Shown piece by piece: positions 1 through 9,118 of a stretch of DNA of 64,000 bases. The stretch comes from Altibacter sp. HG106. Lineage in GTDB: Bacteria; Bacteroidota; Bacteroidia; Flavobacteriales; Flavobacteriaceae. The notes under the pieces are model-generated. The model worked only from the letters and a program-made list of their open reading frames with translations, did not search any database and was not told the DNA's origin. Numbering within the stretch: the first letter of the stretch is position 1; each line of letters opens with the position of its first letter. A program made the translations under genes and the position numbers. The stretch lies in contig NZ_JAQQTD010000001.1 in assembly GCF_028561755.1 (NCBI RefSeq), positions 310,001 to 374,000 of the forward strand, written 5' to 3'.

Positions 1-1
1 A

Positions 2-766
2 GATGTCGTGCTTCGTGTCAATACGTTGGCAACAGATAAGGATTCCTTACAGCGTTCCTTGCAAGAGGAAGAGATTGATACCGAAGCGATCAAAGGACTT
101 CCTCATGCCCTCCGACTCAAAGAACGTCAGAACGTGTTTGTTACGGAAGCTTTCAAAAAAGGATGGTTTGAAGTACAGGATGCCTCCTCACAAAGGGTCG
201 CACAATTCTTAGACCCCGCACCGGGAATGCGTGTGATCGACGCCTGCGCGGGTGCCGGAGGCAAAAGCTTACACATCGCTGCCCTAATGGAAAACAAAGG
301 ACAAGTAATTGCATTAGATATCTACGATCACAAATTGAAAGAACTCAAAAGAAGAGCGAAACGAAACGGCGCGCACAACATAGAAACGCGGATTATTGAT
401 TCTACGAAAGTGATCAAAAAACTAAAAGAGAGTGCCGATAAAGTATTGATCGATGCACCGTGTTCGGGCTTGGGAGTCTTAAAACGGAATCCCGATACCA
501 AATGGAAACTTCAGCCTGAGTTTTTGGATGCGATCAGAAAAACACAAGCCGAATTGCTTACCTCCTATGCTACTATGGTGAAAAAAGGAGGGCAACTGGT
601 ATACGCTACCTGTTCCATCCTTCCCTCCGAAAATCAAAAGCAGGTAGCCGCTTTTCTTCAAAAAGAAGAAGGTGCCAAGTTTACCGTAACAAAAGAAGAT
701 ATTATTTTGCCAAGCGTTTCCGGTTTCGATGGATTCTACATGGCATTACTCCAAAAAGAAGATTGA
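2..766 (+). CDS. RsmB/NOP2-family rRNA (cytosine-C5)-methyltransferase, 5' truncated by window edge
   Basis: SAM-dependent enzyme predicted to methylate C5 of a cytosine in 16S rRNA. Seen: the family LRVNT stretch at the very start; the SAM-binding motif I VIDACAGAGGKS; an acidic ribose-binding stretch (ALDIYD); the catalytic DAPCSGLG loop followed by RNPD; and a second cysteine in YATCSILPSENQ. Both cysteines used by the RsmB/NOP2 mechanism are therefore present. The reading frame is open to the window edge and the N-terminal NusB-like or targeting part is not visible, so the true start lies upstream. The stop overlaps the start of the next gene by one base (TGATG), suggesting co-transcription. 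The exact target (C967 as in RsmB, or another site) cannot be decided from this part. Confidence 0.9.
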   Translation, partial: DVVLRVNTLATDKDSLQRSLQEEEIDTEAIKGLPHALRLKERQNVFVTEAFKKGWFEVQDASSQRVAQFLDPAPGMRVIDACAGAGGKSLHIAALMENKGQVIALDIYDHKLKELKRRAKRNGAHNIETRIIDSTKVIKKLKESADKVLIDAPCSGLGVLKRNPDTKWKLQPEFLDAIRKTQAELLTSYATMVKKGGQLVYATCSILPSENQKQVAAFLQKEEGAKFTVTKEDIILPSVSGFDGFYMALLQKED

Positions 767-1806
767 TGAACTATTTACGATTACTCCCCTTATTATTTTG
801 TGCCATTGCTTTTGCACAACAACCCTATTACGACGATGTAGACCTCAGCTTAACAGGTCAGGACCTGTACTTTGAACTACAACAGAAAATTGATGATGCC
901 AGCTCGACCTTTACCTATGGCGATATTCGGGACAGTGTGAAAGTTTCGGATGAAGACCCTAATAACAGCAATAATGTATTGTTGATCTATGGATACAACG
1001 ATGCTGATGGAAATTGCACCACCGACCGCAGTCGGGATAAAGATGATTTCGGCGGACTTCCCTGTGAATACAATAGAGAACACGTGTTTGCCCGAGGGAA
1101 CGCCAATCCCGACATGGGGAGCGTCAATAACGGTACCACAGGTATCGGGGCTGATCCTCATAATTTACGACCCTCCGACCAACAAATGAACAACGATAAG
1201 GGAAATCGTAAGATCGCTGACGGTTCCGGAAACGCTGGTGTCGTGAGTGGTGGTAACTGGTATCCCGGAGACGAATGGAAAGGAGACGTCGCTCGAATGA
1301 TGATGTATATGTATACGCGCTACGGCGATCGTTGTCTGCCCTCCTTAAACGGCGTGGGCGCGACACAGGGAAGTACCGATATGCTTCAGATTTATCTGGA
1401 ATGGAATGCAGAAGATCCGGTAAGCGATTTTGAAGACCAACGCAACCCCTATCTAGAAACAGTATATGGAAATCGAAATCCATTTATCGACAACCCGGCC
1501 CTCGCAACCATCATTTGGGGAGGCCCCATGGCTGAAGATCGCTGGGACTTATTTAACACCCCTTCGCAAGAATGGCAAACTTCAGTGACGCTTTACCCTA
1601 ATCCAGCCACCGATACGTTCTGGGTAACCTCTAATTCTTCCGAAGCCTTTGAGATAACCATTTACGATATGCTCGGTCGTGTTGTATCCACTCAAAATTC
1701 AACACCACAGCAACCCATTTCAAGCGCTGGTATGCCCTCCGGAATCTATTTGTTGCGAATCAACTCCAAGGACGGAGAAATCACCAAACGACTTCTGATA
1801 GAATAA
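766..1806 (+). CDS. Secreted endonuclease I family nuclease with T9SS sorting domain
   Basis: 346-residue secreted, non-specific nuclease of the endonuclease I (EndA/NucM) type. Residues 1-18 form a signal peptide ending AFAQ. The catalytic region has the family signatures YNREHVFARG and, further on, DPHNLRPSDQQMNNDKGNRK; the His of REHVF and the Asn-rich block are the expected metal/catalytic residues. The last ~75 residues are a T9SS type A sorting domain (starts near LYPNPATDTF, ends in a basic KRLLIE tail), so the protein should pass the outer membrane and be released or anchored. A TTG one codon upstream is possible, but the ATG overlapping the previous stop is preferred. Likely role: degradation of extracellular DNA for phosphate or nucleosides. 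Confidence 0.9.
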   Translation: MNYLRLLPLLFCAIAFAQQPYYDDVDLSLTGQDLYFELQQKIDDASSTFTYGDIRDSVKVSDEDPNNSNNVLLIYGYNDADGNCTTDRSRDKDDFGGLPCEYNREHVFARGNANPDMGSVNNGTTGIGADPHNLRPSDQQMNNDKGNRKIADGSGNAGVVSGGNWYPGDEWKGDVARMMMYMYTRYGDRCLPSLNGVGATQGSTDMLQIYLEWNAEDPVSDFEDQRNPYLETVYGNRNPFIDNPALATIIWGGPMAEDRWDLFNTPSQEWQTSVTLYPNPATDTFWVTSNSSEAFEITIYDMLGRVVSTQNSTPQQPISSAGMPSGIYLLRINSKDGEITKRLLIE

Positions 1807-1810
1807 AAAA

Positions 1811-1837
1811 AGCCCGCAACGAATGCGGGCTTTTTTT
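1811..1837. terminator. Bidirectional rho-independent terminator
   Basis: Perfect 7-bp stem GCCCGCA/TGCGGGC with a 5-base loop, flanked by an A run on the left and seven T on the right. It lies between two converging genes and can serve both. Confidence 0.9.
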
Positions 1838-1852
1838 ATATAAGGAAAGAAA

Positions 1853-3685
1853 TTATTGAATAATAACTTTCTTGCTCAGTTCAAAAGATCCGTTACTTAC
1901 ACGAACAATATACACTCCGGCAGCTAAATTCCCGCTATTAAAGGTTCCTTTAAATCCGGTATCGGACGTCGTTAACGCTCCATTTGCCACACGCTTTGCT
2001 TGAATATCTAATACTTCAAAATTCATTTCAGCAAACTCCTGTGTGCTTATTAGCGAAATCTCATGAGTTCCGGTGACACTTGGGAATACTTCTAAAGTGC
2101 TGGTGGTTGCATCCACAACATCTTCCAAACCAAAAGATTCATCGATCTCGAAGGCAGCGATTCTGGTTCTCCAATCGTTATTATCTCTAAAGTATTCTGC
2201 CGTATGCCAAAAAGTGGTTCCGTTGGGATCCATGGTAAGTTGCGCATAATCTCCAAATCGGTTGCTCACCGTTTGAACTCCTTGCCCATCTTGAATGGTC
2301 GTTTCCGTTACTGTCATCTGCCCTAATGGGTCGTCTGCTAAGCGTCCGGTAAAGCGAATTCCAACTTCGGTGTTTTCGCTACCCACATTGAAGGCAAGTC
2401 CGATATCTCCATCCTCATCCATGGCCATACTTCCCATAAATCGGTTTTCTCCGTCGGCCAGATCATAGGTTCCTTCTTGAAAAACGGTAAAAGGTCCGTT
2501 TCCTACATTGCGAAGTTCTACCCAACGAATTCCTGAAACATTTGCTCCTAAATCCACATTAAAGTTGAACAGAAAGGAGTTATGAGTTGGAAAGCTGCGA
2601 TAATTCGCCATATACGAAATTACTCCTCCGATATTGTCAATACGCTGAGAGGTACCGGGCTGTCGAACATCACCACTTCCGAAGGGGAAGAAAACACTTT
2701 CGAAGGGCGTAAGAGGAATTAACTCTGGTGCCGAAATAGTGGAATTTGCGGGAGTGTCAAAATCGATATCGATTTCCCAAATTTTAACGTGGTCAAAAGT
2801 AATAGCTCCAGACCAGCTGTCGTCCTGAAGGTACACGATATACCCAGGAACATCTGTTGGGAAATCAGTTCCCAGTAAGTTAGCAGGCTCCGGGCTAAAT
2901 ACCGTGTTCGGGTTACGAATCACGCCGGGTAGGTTAAAACCAATAATGGTTGGAGACGCATCACCGTCAATGAGTGCCTGACGATCTAATGCATACATCA
3001 CATTTCCGGAAAACTTATTGGCCGTTAGGTAGTACGCATCTGGCCATACCGAATAGTGGGGATAATCCGGAAAGGCATCTAAAGGAAACGAATACATATT
3101 AAACGTGTCGGTAGGGTCTGGTGTTGTAGAAACGGCTATAATAAGCGCGTTATCAGCGATGCGAAACTGACTCACAAACCAACGATCAGCAAGCTGGTCG
3201 TACATCATGATGGGATCTCCATTATTGACGCCTCCTCCAATAAAACTAGAAAGCGGCACGGGGCCTACCAGGCTATTCCCAGATTTATCATAGACTTCTA
3301 CCGCAAGGTTTACTCCATGAACATAATGGTTAGGACCTACCGCACCTGATGGGTCTGGTGGTCTTGCTTGTCCTTGAGCAATGTCAATTCCATCAAAGTT
3401 CTCGATAAGATTTCCAGCTCTAAATTGTTTAGCCGTCTGCTTTAACGGATCTGGGCCTTGCGGTAGTGCATTCGGATTATTTCGCGATGCATTGCGCATG
3501 TTATTCGGAATAATTGGAACATCGTCTGTGTTCGCGATCGGTGTAATGGTTTCCATCTCTCTCAATGGAATGGTTTCTCCCAAAAACTCTCCCTGAATAA
3601 TTTCAGCCGGTGGAAAAGAAGATTGAGAGATCGCTACGGAAGCAAAAAGCATGAAAGCCGAAGCGAAAACGTAGGTTTTTTTCAT
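1853..3685 (-). CDS. Secreted T9SS protein of unknown function (610 aa)
   Basis: Begins with a signal peptide (residues 1-20, ending VAISQ) and ends with a T9SS type A sorting domain of about 80 residues finishing in SKKVIIQ. The centre contains a conserved-looking block, PPDPSGAVGPNHYVHGVN at about 107-124, often seen at the start of a beta-propeller-like domain in secreted bacterial proteins, and many aromatic and Asp/Gly-rich turns compatible with a propeller. No catalytic signature was recognised. It has its own promoter region to the right and shares the bidirectional terminator with the endonuclease gene. Export to the cell surface or medium is well supported; function is not. Confidence 0.85.
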   Translation of the reverse strand: MKKTYVFASAFMLFASVAISQSSFPPAEIIQGEFLGETIPLREMETITPIANTDDVPIIPNNMRNASRNNPNALPQGPDPLKQTAKQFRAGNLIENFDGIDIAQGQARPPDPSGAVGPNHYVHGVNLAVEVYDKSGNSLVGPVPLSSFIGGGVNNGDPIMMYDQLADRWFVSQFRIADNALIIAVSTTPDPTDTFNMYSFPLDAFPDYPHYSVWPDAYYLTANKFSGNVMYALDRQALIDGDASPTIIGFNLPGVIRNPNTVFSPEPANLLGTDFPTDVPGYIVYLQDDSWSGAITFDHVKIWEIDIDFDTPANSTISAPELIPLTPFESVFFPFGSGDVRQPGTSQRIDNIGGVISYMANYRSFPTHNSFLFNFNVDLGANVSGIRWVELRNVGNGPFTVFQEGTYDLADGENRFMGSMAMDEDGDIGLAFNVGSENTEVGIRFTGRLADDPLGQMTVTETTIQDGQGVQTVSNRFGDYAQLTMDPNGTTFWHTAEYFRDNNDWRTRIAAFEIDESFGLEDVVDATTSTLEVFPSVTGTHEISLISTQEFAEMNFEVLDIQAKRVANGALTTSDTGFKGTFNSGNLAAGVYIVRVSNGSFELSKKVIIQ

Positions 3686-3888
3686 AAAATTAAAATTTAG
3701 TGAATGTTTTAATTAATTAATAAACACTTGGTTAGGCGATTGCTAAAAAACATTCAAATTACTACAAATCATTGAATTGGTCTCGAAGATACCTAAAAAT
3801 TACGTAACTAAAAACCTAGTTTTTTAATAGGGTTTTTCCTTCCGACTTTGCGCTTCATTCTGTAACGGTAAAATCCATCAAAAAAAGG

Positions 3889-3896
3889 TATCTTTG
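3889..3896 (+). promoter_or_regulatory. -7 promoter element of purL
   Basis: TATCTTTG matches the Bacteroidota -7 consensus TAnnTTTG exactly, 55 bases upstream of the purL ATG. No clear -33 TTG at the usual spacing. The 266-base gap between the two divergent genes otherwise shows only AT-rich sequence; no riboswitch fold was evident to the eye. Confidence 0.6.
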
Positions 3897-3951
3897 CGAT
3901 GCTGTTGATCGCATCGTTTAGGATGCTATTATTTTCTTAAAACAAAAGACC

Positions 3952-6900
3952 ATGATCTATTTTTTTGGGGATGAACACGCCCAGGTTTTCGCCGTTCAAA
4001 CATCAAAAGAACTCGATACAAACACTATTCAGAAATTAGAATGGTTATTCGGAAACCAACCCTTGCTATCACGATCCGCACTCGCGGATTTTTTTGTAGG
4101 TCCCCGAAAAACCATGATCACCCCTTGGAGTACCAATGCCGTTGAGATTACTCAAAACATGCAAATAAATGGTGTATCGAGAATTGAAACGTTTCAGAAG
4201 GTAACTGAATCCTACACCGAGTACGACCCCATGCTACAGCAAAAATACAACGGACTCGATCAAACTATTTTTACCATCGACATCGACCCCGCGGCCATCC
4301 TGGAAATTGATGACATCGCATCCTACAACCAACAAGAGGGATTGGCATTGAGTGAAGACGAGATTTCCTATTTGGAAGCCCTCTCAAAAAAATTAAATCG
4401 AAAACTTACCGACAGCGAGGTCTTTGGCTTTAGTCAAGTGAACAGTGAACACTGTCGCCATAAAATCTTTAATGGCACATTCGTCATCGATGGAACGGAA
4501 ATGGATAGCTCCCTCTTTCAATTGATCAAAAAGACTTCGGAAGCTAACCCAAATGATATCGTCTCGGCCTATAAAGACAACGTGGCGTTTGTCAAAGGCC
4601 CCAAAGCCCTGCAATTTGCTCCCAAACGACCCGATGTACCCGACTTCTACCAAAACACACCTTTCGATAGCGTCATTTCGCTTAAAGCGGAAACCCATAA
4701 CTTTCCCACTACGGTAGAACCTTTCAATGGAGCAGCTACCGGGAGTGGTGGAGAAATTAGAGATCGTCTGGCCGGTGGAAAAGGCTCACTGCCCCTGGCA
4801 GGAACTGCCGTGTATATGACGTCGTATTCGCGTTTGGAGGAAAACCGGCCGTGGGAAAAAGCCATGCCCGAACGCGATTGGCTCTATCAAACACCTCTGG
4901 ATATCCTCATTAAAGCAAGCAACGGTGCGTCCGATTTTGGGAACAAGTTCGGGCAACCACTCATCGCAGGTTCAGTACTTACCTTCGAACACGAAGAAGA
5001 TGCCCGCAGACTTGGTTTTGATAAAGTTATTATGCTGGCCGGAGGTATCGGCTACGGAAAGGCATCGCAAGCGTTAAAAGATATTCCCGAAACCGGAGAT
5101 CAAGTGGTGTTGTTGGGAGGTGAAAACTATCGAATTGGGATGGGAGGCGCCGCGGTTTCCAGTGCCGATACAGGTGAATTTGAAAGCGGTATCGAGCTAA
5201 ACGCCATTCAACGTTCTAATCCTGAAATGCAAAAACGAGCTGCCAACGCCATTCGTGGCATGGTAGAAAATGAACAAAATCCCATTGTCTCTATCCATGA
5301 TCACGGTGCTGGAGGCCACTTGAACTGTTTGAGTGAACTGGTTGAAGAAACGGGTGGCAACATCGACTTAGATAAATTACCCGTGGGAGATCCAACGCTT
5401 TCCGCCAAAGAATTGATCGGAAATGAATCGCAAGAGCGTATGGGACTCGTAATCGGGCAAAAAGATATGGAAATCCTGGAGCGCGTTGCGAAACGAGAGC
5501 GCTCTCCTTTGTATTGCGTAGGAACGGTCACGGGAGATCATCGCTTTCGTTTTGAAAGTTCTCTCACAGGAGCTAAGCCCATGGACTTTCAACTGGAAGA
5601 TATGTTTGGAAGCTCTCCTAAAACCATCATGAACGATCGTTCTGTAGCGGCGTCCTATAAAGAAATTACAGCGACTTCCGAAGATATCAAAAAAGACGTG
5701 CATCAACTGTTACAACTCGAGGCGGTAGGTTGTAAAGATTGGCTTACCAATAAAGTAGACCGATGTGTGACAGGGCGCGTGGCCGCACAACAATGTGTTG
5801 GCCCCTTACAGCTTCCTTTGAACAACTGTGGCGTTATGGCATTAGACTACCAAGGAAAGAACGGAGTCGCCACTTCCATTGGTCACTCTCCCATTAGTGC
5901 TTTAGTAGATCCGGTGGCAGGTTCTCGAAATTCGGTGACGGAAGCACTCACTAATTTGGTTTGGGCACCCTTAGACAAAGGACTTTCCGGCGTTTCCCTC
6001 TCGGCCAACTGGATGTGGCCCTGTAATAATGAGGGAGAAGACGCCCGTCTGTATCAAGCGGTGAAAGGAATCAGTGAGTTCGCTATCGATCTGGGTATTA
6101 ATATTCCTACCGGAAAAGACTCTTTGTCCATGAAGCAAAAATACAAAGACGGTGAAGTGATTGCGCCGGGTACGGTCATTATATCCTCTGTGGGACACTG
6201 CAGCGATATCACCAAAGTAGTGGAACCGGTACTTCAAAAAGAGAAAGGCAGTTTGTTCTTTATCGATTGGTCACAAGACTCTCGAAAACTGGGTGGCTCT
6301 TCCTTCGGACAATTAAAGAATCGTGTGGGTAAAGAAGTGCCCACCGTGCATAATGCTGCGTATGTGAAGAAGGTGTTCAATGCCATACAATCACTGGTCA
6401 AGAAAGAAGCTCTTGCGGCCGGTCATGATATTGCTTCTGGCGGACTTGTAACCACCTTACTGGAACTGTGTTTTGCCGATACGAATTTAGGAGCTTCGCT
6501 GGACCTTTCAGCACTTGGGAGTGACTTTACCTCGGTTTTATTTGCTGAAAATTGTGGGGTCGTCGTTCAGGCGATGGAAGATGATGCGCTCACCGCTTTT
6601 CTTTCGGAACAGGACATTGCCTTCCACAAATTGGGTTCTGTAACTACTACCGGCACACTGGAGCTTTCATTTGCTTCTGAAAAAATCTCATTTGATATTG
6701 CCGAAACACGTGATGTATGGTATCGAACTTCCTATTTGTTAGACCAGCATCAGAGCGGAAAGGAAAAAGCCCTGGAGCGTTTTACAAATTATAAAAACCA
6801 ACCGCTTACCTATCAGTTTCCGAAGCACTTCACGGGTGCCTTACCACAAGTACCCGAAGCAGGCAAGCGGATAAAAGGTGCTATCCTGCGTGAAAAAGGA

Positions 6901-7614
6901 AGCAACAGCGAACGCGAAATGGCACAGGCGATGTATCTCGCAGGATTCGACGTAAAAGATGTGCACATGACCGATCTTATTGAAGGTCGGGAAGACTTAA
7001 AAGACATACAGTTTATCGCTGCTGTAGGGGGCTTCTCCAATAGTGATGTATTGGGCAGTGCCAAAGGCTGGGCCGGAGCCATCAAGTACAACGAGCGCGC
7101 TAATAAGGCGTTGAACGACTTCTTCGATCGAGATGATACCTTGTCCTTAGGGGTCTGTAACGGATGTCAGTTATTTGTAGCACTAGGATTAATCAACCCC
7201 AACCACGAAGAAAAACCAAAAATGCTGCATAACGACACCCAAAAGTTTGAGTGTTCGTTTACCTCGGTAACCATTGCCGAAAACCCTTCTGTGATGCTTG
7301 GTAACCTCGCCGGGAGCACCTTGGGAATCTGGGCGGCGCACGGGGAAGGAAAATTTGAGTTTCCATATGCGGAAGATCGATACAATATTGTGGGGAAATA
7401 CGGATACGACAAACTTCCTGCGAACCCCAATGGAAGTGACTTTAATACGGCAGCTCTTTGTGACGATACCGGTCGGCATTTGGTGATCATGCCCCACTTA
7501 GAGCGCTCCACCTTCCCTTGGAATTGGGCCCATTATCCTTCCGATCGCAACGATAAGGTGTCTCCATGGCTACAGGCGTTTGTAAATGCACGAGAATGGC
7601 TAGAGAAGAAATAG
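3952..7614 (+). CDS. purL: Phosphoribosylformylglycinamidine synthase (large, single-chain)
   Basis: Purine biosynthesis step four: FGAR + glutamine + ATP to FGAM. At 1220 residues it is the long PurL type with N-terminal, two synthetase and C-terminal glutaminase domains in one chain, unlike the PurL/PurQ/PurS split. Seen: SQVNSEHCRHKIF near residue 160 (active-site His region); the KAETHNFPTTVEPFNGAATG ATP-binding block near 244; IPTGKDSLSMKQKY in the second half; and a class I glutamine amidotransferase domain at the end with nucleophile Cys1069 in GVCNGCQL and a late His/Glu-containing stretch (AAHGEGKF). It stands alone on the plus strand, with its own promoter. Confidence 0.97.
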   Translation: MIYFFGDEHAQVFAVQTSKELDTNTIQKLEWLFGNQPLLSRSALADFFVGPRKTMITPWSTNAVEITQNMQINGVSRIETFQKVTESYTEYDPMLQQKYNGLDQTIFTIDIDPAAILEIDDIASYNQQEGLALSEDEISYLEALSKKLNRKLTDSEVFGFSQVNSEHCRHKIFNGTFVIDGTEMDSSLFQLIKKTSEANPNDIVSAYKDNVAFVKGPKALQFAPKRPDVPDFYQNTPFDSVISLKAETHNFPTTVEPFNGAATGSGGEIRDRLAGGKGSLPLAGTAVYMTSYSRLEENRPWEKAMPERDWLYQTPLDILIKASNGASDFGNKFGQPLIAGSVLTFEHEEDARRLGFDKVIMLAGGIGYGKASQALKDIPETGDQVVLLGGENYRIGMGGAAVSSADTGEFESGIELNAIQRSNPEMQKRAANAIRGMVENEQNPIVSIHDHGAGGHLNCLSELVEETGGNIDLDKLPVGDPTLSAKELIGNESQERMGLVIGQKDMEILERVAKRERSPLYCVGTVTGDHRFRFESSLTGAKPMDFQLEDMFGSSPKTIMNDRSVAASYKEITATSEDIKKDVHQLLQLEAVGCKDWLTNKVDRCVTGRVAAQQCVGPLQLPLNNCGVMALDYQGKNGVATSIGHSPISALVDPVAGSRNSVTEALTNLVWAPLDKGLSGVSLSANWMWPCNNEGEDARLYQAVKGISEFAIDLGINIPTGKDSLSMKQKYKDGEVIAPGTVIISSVGHCSDITKVVEPVLQKEKGSLFFIDWSQDSRKLGGSSFGQLKNRVGKEVPTVHNAAYVKKVFNAIQSLVKKEALAAGHDIASGGLVTTLLELCFADTNLGASLDLSALGSDFTSVLFAENCGVVVQAMEDDALTAFLSEQDIAFHKLGSVTTTGTLELSFASEKISFDIAETRDVWYRTSYLLDQHQSGKEKALERFTNYKNQPLTYQFPKHFTGALPQVPEAGKRIKGAILREKGSNSEREMAQAMYLAGFDVKDVHMTDLIEGREDLKDIQFIAAVGGFSNSDVLGSAKGWAGAIKYNERANKALNDFFDRDDTLSLGVCNGCQLFVALGLINPNHEEKPKMLHNDTQKFECSFTSVTIAENPSVMLGNLAGSTLGIWAAHGEGKFEFPYAEDRYNIVGKYGYDKLPANPNGSDFNTAALCDDTGRHLVIMPHLERSTFPWNWAHYPSDRNDKVSPWLQAFVNAREWLEKK

Positions 7615-7667
7615 CTTGAAATTGTCACATTCTAAATTATCATAGCGTAAAATTTCGAATGGTGTAA

Positions 7668-7696
7668 TTGCATAATTCCTAAAAACACTATCTTTA
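7668..7696 (+). promoter_or_regulatory. glgA promoter (TTG-N18-TATCTTTA)
   Basis: TTG at 7668-7670 and TATCTTTA at 7689-7696, spaced 18 bases, fit the Bacteroidota -33/-7 promoter. Only five bases separate the -7 element from the ATG, so the transcript may be leaderless. Confidence 0.65.
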
Positions 7697-7701
7697 GGAA
7701 T

Positions 7702-9114
7702 ATGAAAATTGTTCACTTTTCTGCTGAATGCTATCCATTTGCAAAAGCGGGAGGCTTGGGTGATGTAGTTGGAGCCCTTCCCAAATATCTCAATCAGATT
7801 GGTCATAACGCCGCTGTATTCCTTCCTTTTTACGCGCACATTGACGTCAGCAAAAAAGAACGCGAGTTGCGATATGAGAACACCGTATCGCTCGCAGACG
7901 GTTCCTACCCCTGCTCCGTGTATGAAGTAACCGAAGAAGCGCTGGGCTTCCCTTTGTTTCTCGTTTCCGTGGAAGGACTCACCAACCGTGACGCCATTTA
8001 TGGCTACGAAGACGATCCAAAACGATTTATCGCCTTTCAACGAGTAGGACTTCAGTTTTTAAAAACTCAAAAAACGCTGCCTGACATCATTCATGTACAC
8101 GACCATCACACCGGACTCGTTCCCTTTATGATGACACAGTGCCCGGAATTTTCGGAGTTTAAAGTGATTCCAACCTTATTGTCCATTCACAATGCGCAAT
8201 ATCAAGGGCAATTTCCCCATGAATACGGTGGGTGGCTCCCTGAATTCCCCGATTCGCAAGTCGGACTCCTAGATTGGGACGGAATGATCAATCCGCTAGC
8301 AACGGCTATTAAAACGGCCTGGCGCGTTACCACCGTATCTCCCAGCTACATGAAAGAACTACAGCAACATGCCAACGGGCTCGAAAGCCTGTTGGCCCAT
8401 GAAGCACAAAAGTGTATCGGTATTCTCAATGGAATTGATGCCGAAACCTGGAATCCGCAGACCGATCCCTTCCTGGAAACCAACTATGGACCCACCAATT
8501 TTGTAACAGGCAGACGGGCAAATAAGGAAAAATTGTGTGACACCTATGGCCTGTCGCCTTCCCTGCCCTTATTCGGTTTTATAGGGCGCTTGGTTTGGGA
8601 AAAAGGAGCCGACGAACTGGTTTCGGCTTTAGAAGTTGCCTTAAACACCCTCGATATCAATGTTATCCTATTAGGTTCGGGAGATCCTGCCTTAGAAAAA
8701 AAGTTTGAACAACTAAGCGATTGGTATAAAAAGAATGTAGGTGCCTATATTGGGTATAAAGAATCCATGAGCCATGATGTATATGCAGCGGCCGATTTTT
8801 TGCTTATGCCCAGTCGCGTGGAACCTTGTGGCTTAAATCAGTTGTATTCCTTTCGGTATGGGTGTATGCCCATCGTTCGGAAAACAGGAGGCTTAAAAGA
8901 CACGGTAATCGATATAGCTCAAGACGGGTTAGGCATTACCCATGAAGAAACAACAAGTAATCAAATTTCTGAAGCGATCGAACGCGCGGTTTTGTTTTAT
9001 CAGCAAAAGGAAGCGTTCCGAAAAAAACAACGCGCCATGATGAAGTTGGATTACAGTTGGGAACATTCCGCAAAACTATATGCATCAGAATATCAGAAAT
9101 TAATTAAATCATAA
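7702..9114 (+). CDS. glgA: Glycogen synthase (ADP-glucose type)
   Basis: Elongates alpha-1,4-glucan from ADP-glucose. The N-terminus carries the GT5 signature KAGGLGDVVGALPK (residues ~14-27), where Lys contacts ADP-glucose. HDHHTG (~134-139), the SIHNAQYQGQFP block, and the C-terminal PSRVEPCGLNQLYSFRYG active-site loop with TGGLKDTV are also present. 470 residues is the normal length. Four bases separate it from glgC, which makes the precursor, so the two form a glycogen operon. No branching enzyme or phosphorylase is in the window. Confidence 0.96.
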   Translation: MKIVHFSAECYPFAKAGGLGDVVGALPKYLNQIGHNAAVFLPFYAHIDVSKKERELRYENTVSLADGSYPCSVYEVTEEALGFPLFLVSVEGLTNRDAIYGYEDDPKRFIAFQRVGLQFLKTQKTLPDIIHVHDHHTGLVPFMMTQCPEFSEFKVIPTLLSIHNAQYQGQFPHEYGGWLPEFPDSQVGLLDWDGMINPLATAIKTAWRVTTVSPSYMKELQQHANGLESLLAHEAQKCIGILNGIDAETWNPQTDPFLETNYGPTNFVTGRRANKEKLCDTYGLSPSLPLFGFIGRLVWEKGADELVSALEVALNTLDINVILLGSGDPALEKKFEQLSDWYKKNVGAYIGYKESMSHDVYAAADFLLMPSRVEPCGLNQLYSFRYGCMPIVRKTGGLKDTVIDIAQDGLGITHEETTSNQISEAIERAVLFYQQKEAFRKKQRAMMKLDYSWEHSAKLYASEYQKLIKS

Positions 9115-9118
9115 CGCA

